The position numbers and the translations under genes are program-made. A model generated the notes under the pieces. That model did no database searches. It was not told the DNA's origin and saw nothing but the letters and a program-made list of their open reading frames with translations. From assembly GCA_965369995.1 (NCBI GenBank), contig CBDURO010000003.1, forward strand, positions 12,636 to 76,635: a DNA stretch of 64,000 bases. Direction: 5' to 3'. This DNA comes from JAHJCW01 sp965369995 (GTDB lineage Bacteria; Fidelibacterota; Marinisomatia; Marinisomatales; JAHJCW01). Of this stretch, positions 60,752 through 64,000 are shown one piece after another (the stretch's first letter is position 1; every line of letters starts with the position of its first letter).

Positions 60752-63421
60752 TTATACACTTTTGGGATTTGGCTTCTCAGTATCTATATTATACATTTTT
60801 ATGGCTTTTTCTACCTCATCAAGTTGAATTTGTCCGTCTTTTGCCAGAGTATTTAAAGTTGCTAAAATAATATAGTGTTTATCTATTTCAAAAAATCGCC
60901 TTAATTCTTGCCTTGTTTCACTACGTCCGAAACCGTCGGTGCCAAGCGCAGTAAAAGAACCGGAAACGAATGGTGATATTTGCTCCGCAACTAATTTGAC
61001 ATAATCAGATACTGCCACTACTGGACCTTTTGTATGTTCTAAACACTTTGTTACAAATGGTACTATATATTCTCCTTGCGGGTGTAAAATATTCCAACGA
61101 TTAACATCTTCAGCATCTTTACGTAATTCGCTAAAACTGGTAACGCTCCACACATCAACATCTAAATTCCAACCCTTTTCTAAAATATCTGCTGCTGCCA
61201 ACACCTCTTTTAAAATTGGACCACTGCCCAAAAGCTGTACGCGAGGAAGCTTGCGAGCTTTTCCGCTTCTATATTTATACATACCTTTTATGATACCTTC
61301 CTCAATCTTCTCAGGCATTGATGGTTGTAAATAATTTTCATTATATAGTGTTATATATATCATTAATGGATCTTGATCAGTATACATTTTTTCTAACCCG
61401 TCTTGTATTATCACTGCCATTTCATAGGCAAATGCAGGATCATATGCCTTTACGTTTGGAATAACCGACATCGCCAAATGACTGTGGCCATCTTGGTGTT
61501 GCAATCCCTCGCCAGCCAATGTAGTTCGACCTGCTGTTGCGCCTAACAAAAATCCCTTTGTTCGCATATCGGAAGCCGCCCACAAAAAATCGCCTATGCG
61601 CTGATATCCAAACATTGAATAATAAATATAAAATGGCATTGTGTTCACTCCATGTGTACTATAAGACATGCCAGAGGAAATAAATGATGCAATCGCACCT
61701 GCTTCGTTAATACCTTCTTCAAGAATTTGTCCGTCCGTTGCTTCTTTATAATATAAAAATTGATCTGAATCTACCGGATCGTATAATTGACCGCCGTGTG
61801 CATAAATTCCAATCTGTCTAAAAAGCGGGTCAATTCCAAATGTTCTTCCTTCGTCCGGAATAATGGGGACGACGCTCTTCCCAATTTTTTTGTCATGAGT
61901 TAATAGTGTTAATAATCTTACAAACGCCATAGTTGTTGATATTTCCCTCTTTCCTGAGCCGTTTGTTAATTCCTGAAATGCTTTTAATTCGGGAACGATT
62001 ATTGAGGGTGCTTTTTCTGTCCTGTTTGGTACAAACCCTCCTAATGCTTTCCTCCTTTCAAGAAGGTATTGTATTTCTTCGCTGTCTTTGTCGGGTTTAT
62101 AAAAAGGCGCTTTAATGCATTCCTTATCTGTTAGCGGAATATCAAATCTTGATCTGAAATATAACAACTCTTCTTCATTCATTTTTTTTTGTTGATGTGT
62201 CACATTTCGCCCTTCACCTGCCTCACCCATACCATACCCTTTTATTGTTCGAGCTAAAATCACTGTTGGCTGTCCTTTGTGTTTTATTGCACTATCATAT
62301 GCAGCAAAGATCTTGGCTGGGTCATGCCCCCCAACCTTTAATTTCCACAAATCATCATCGGTAAGGTGCTCTACCATTTTTTTCAATTCCGGTGATTTAC
62401 TCCAGAAATGCTCTCGAATATATGAACCACCTTCAACAACATACTTTAATTGATCTCCGTCAACAATTTCTTCCATTCTTTGAGTTAGTATTCCTTTGTC
62501 ATCTGCTTCCAATAAGGAGTCCCAATCAGAGCCCCAAACAACTTTTATCACATTCCAACCCGCACCACGAAAAACACCCTCAAGTTCTTGTATTATTTTG
62601 CTGTTTCCTCTTACTGGTCCATCTAATCTTTGAAGGTTACAATTAATTACAAATATCAAATTGTCCAGTTTCTCTCTGCTCGCAAGCGATATTGCCCCCA
62701 GGGCTTCGGGTTCATCCATTTCACCATCTCCCAGGAACGCCCAAACCTTTCGCCCCTTATCCTCTAACAGATTGCGATCAATAAGATAATTCATGAAACG
62801 CGCTTGATAGATTGCCATTAACGGGCCTAAGCCCATTGATACTGTGGCAAATTGCCAATAATCAGGCATTAGCCATGGGTGTGGATATGAGGATAACCCG
62901 CCACCGTCAGCAAGCTCACGTCTAAAGTTTATCAACTTTTTCTTTGAAAGTCGTCCTTCTAAAAATGATCTTGCATAAATTCCCGGAGTAGAGTGCCCCT
63001 GAAAAAATATTAAGTCCCCTCCACTTTTGTGCTCCGGACCACGGAAAAAATGATTAAAGCCAACCTCATATAGCGTGGCAGCTGATGAATATGAAGAAAT
63101 GTGCCCTCCAATCCCGGGACTTTCTTTATTTGCTCGGACGACCATTGCCATTGCGTTCCATCTTATTAGAGATTTTATTCGCCGCTCAATTGTCCGATCT
63201 CCGGCAAATTTGGCTTGTTGTGAAACCGGAATGGTGTTTAAATATGCGGTTGTTTGTTTATACGGTATTTTTACGCCATTTCTTCTGGCGAAGTCCATCA
63301 TTTTCTCAATTAAAAAATGGGTTCTTTCAGCTCCCTGATTTTCTAAAACAGCTTGCAGAGATTCTGTCCACTCTAATGTTTCTTGTATATCTATATCAAT
63401 ATTTTGCTTCTTGTTGTTCAT
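60752..63421 (-). CDS. aceE: Pyruvate dehydrogenase E1, homodimeric type
   Basis: AceE decarboxylates pyruvate with thiamine diphosphate. The 889 residues are of the homodimeric proteobacterial type, not the alpha/beta type. Visible are FFQGHSTPGIYARSFLEGRL, the ThDP-binding motif GDGEMDEPEALGAI through NLQRLDGPVRGN, RTIKGYGMG, ATAGRTTLAGEGLQHQDGHS and GTDGFGRSETR. The start is supported by AAGGAA. It is the first gene of aceE-aceF-lpdA-ICMT-like; the 150-base gap upstream should carry the promoter. Confidence 0.97.
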   Translation of the reverse strand: MNNKKQNIDIDIQETLEWTESLQAVLENQGAERTHFLIEKMMDFARRNGVKIPYKQTTAYLNTIPVSQQAKFAGDRTIERRIKSLIRWNAMAMVVRANKESPGIGGHISSYSSAATLYEVGFNHFFRGPEHKSGGDLIFFQGHSTPGIYARSFLEGRLSKKKLINFRRELADGGGLSSYPHPWLMPDYWQFATVSMGLGPLMAIYQARFMNYLIDRNLLEDKGRKVWAFLGDGEMDEPEALGAISLASREKLDNLIFVINCNLQRLDGPVRGNSKIIQELEGVFRGAGWNVIKVVWGSDWDSLLEADDKGILTQRMEEIVDGDQLKYVVEGGSYIREHFWSKSPELKKMVEHLTDDDLWKLKVGGHDPAKIFAAYDSAIKHKGQPTVILARTIKGYGMGEAGEGRNVTHQQKKMNEEELLYFRSRFDIPLTDKECIKAPFYKPDKDSEEIQYLLERRKALGGFVPNRTEKAPSIIVPELKAFQELTNGSGKREISTTMAFVRLLTLLTHDKKIGKSVVPIIPDEGRTFGIDPLFRQIGIYAHGGQLYDPVDSDQFLYYKEATDGQILEEGINEAGAIASFISSGMSYSTHGVNTMPFYIYYSMFGYQRIGDFLWAASDMRTKGFLLGATAGRTTLAGEGLQHQDGHSHLAMSVIPNVKAYDPAFAYEMAVIIQDGLEKMYTDQDPLMIYITLYNENYLQPSMPEKIEEGIIKGMYKYRSGKARKLPRVQLLGSGPILKEVLAAADILEKGWNLDVDVWSVTSFSELRKDAEDVNRWNILHPQGEYIVPFVTKCLEHTKGPVVAVSDYVKLVAEQISPFVSGSFTALGTDGFGRSETRQELRRFFEIDKHYIILATLNTLAKDGQIQLDEVEKAIKMYNIDTEKPNPKSV

Positions 63422-63574
63422 TTCCTTCTCGTTTATATATTAGTGACTATATAGATAGCCCGCTAATTCAAAGTAACCACAAAATTAATGCAAATCTATA
63501 TGAAAGGAAATAACTATTGAACTTGTTGTCTAATAGCAGACTATATTTAAATAACAGTGATTTAAGAAGGTTCT

Positions 63575-64000
63575 CTATTTGATATTATATTGGTACTCTT
63601 TAAGCGTTTTAATATAATTTGCTCTCATAAAAGCACCAGGATCATTCACATTTTTCATGCTCATGCATCCACGCATTTGATCTAGGCTTTCATATTCGTG
63701 TTCTTCCAGCCATTGAATAAGTTCTTGTTTTAGCTTAGTTATATGTTTTGGTCCGTATTTCAAAAGCGCAGAAGTCATAAATGTAACATCTGCCCCAGCC
63801 ATTATTAATTTGAGAACGTCTTGTGCCGTATAAACACCACTGGTCGCACCCAATGATAGCTGGAGTTGGTTCCGCAATACGGCAATCCATCTTAACGGTA
63901 AACGGATTTCGTCGGAATCGCTCAAAGAAAGCGCTGGTTCAACTTCAAGCTTTTCAAGATTTATGTCAGGTTGATAAAAGCGATTAAAAAGAACAAGGGC
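63575..64000 (-). CDS. Dihydroorotate-dehydrogenase-like flavoprotein (3' part only)
   Basis: The frame is open through the window end, so the N-terminal part lies beyond 64000; 141 residues are visible. The stretch ALVLFNRFYQPDI, then LRLSLGATSGVYTAQDVLKLIMAGADVTF-like residues (RNQLQLSLGATSGVYTAQDV here), match the C-terminal FMN phosphate-binding half of DHOD-like proteins that are distinct from true PyrD. The end (GAFMRANYIKTL) also fits this sub-family. It may oxidise an unknown pyrimidine-like substrate. It reads in the same direction as aceE, ~150 bases upstream. Confidence 0.85.
   Translation of the reverse strand, partial: ALVLFNRFYQPDINLEKLEVEPALSLSDSDEIRLPLRWIAVLRNQLQLSLGATSGVYTAQDVLKLIMAGADVTFMTSALLKYGPKHITKLKQELIQWLEEHEYESLDQMRGCMSMKNVNDPGAFMRANYIKTLKEYQYNIK

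Noticed and set aside
1..64000. CRISPR arrays, insertion sequences, prophage or tRNA genes
   Set aside because: No spaced direct repeats, transposase or integrase motifs or cloverleaf sequences were seen in the short gaps.

Overview
The window is A+T-rich bacterial chromosome, densely packed and without tRNA, rRNA, CRISPR or insertion sequences. The organism is Gram-negative: there are signal peptides, many lipoproteins with lipoboxes, a TonB-dependent receptor, FadL-like and DUF3078 outer-membrane barrels and SurA-type chaperones. The gene repertoire (DUF3078, insulinase lipoprotein, class II PurE, homodimeric AceE with single-lipoyl AceF) suggests the Fibrobacterota-Chlorobi-Bacteroidota neighbourhood. 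Clear Shine-Dalgarno motifs (AAGGA, GAGG) precede most stand-alone genes, which fits Bacteroidota poorly. My best guess is Candidatus Marinimicrobia (SAR406) or a relative, but this is inference.

Region 1 (1-18.8 kb) is the replication-origin neighbourhood. yidC (cut by the window edge), mnmE, mnmG and mfd form an overlapping run, with two near-perfect parS centromere sites at the two ends of mnmG. Two parvulin-type chaperone genes follow, then a 430-base A+T-rich gap with two clusters of DnaA boxes that is very probably oriC. Next come dnaN, recF, dciA (helicase loader), gyrB, gyrA, a PLP-homeostasis gene and a short purine-nucleoside-phosphorylase-like gene. dnaA, rsmG, parA and parB are not in the window.

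Region 2 (18.8-33.2 kb) is accessory and envelope-related: prolyl oligopeptidase, pseudouridine-5'-phosphate glycosidase, MATE pump, a DUF1028 protein, a phosphodiesterase lipoprotein, a DUF3078 barrel, a TonB receptor coupled to a beta-helix lipoprotein, a nitroreductase with the substrate residues of iodotyrosine deiodinase, and a FadL-type porin.

Region 3 (33.4-47.0 kb) is one 13.6-kb operon with every gene from PRPP to IMP and then purA and purB for AMP: purA-purL-purM-purQSS-purC-purE-purB-purF-purD-purN-purH. Two points stand out. PurQ is fused to two tandem PurS-like domains, and PurE is the class II form that needs no PurK (none is present).

Region 4 (47.0-57.5 kb) holds a phosphodiesterase, a divergent penicillin-acylase homologue, mutM, a DHFR-like reductase, an M16 protease lipoprotein, small lipoproteins, an SDR and a NUDIX hydrolase. 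Several palindromic repeats lie in its gaps. Region 5 (57.5-64 kb) is the pyruvate dehydrogenase operon (aceE-aceF-lpdA plus a membrane methyltransferase-like gene, minus strand), preceded by a dihydroorotate-dehydrogenase-like gene cut by the window end.
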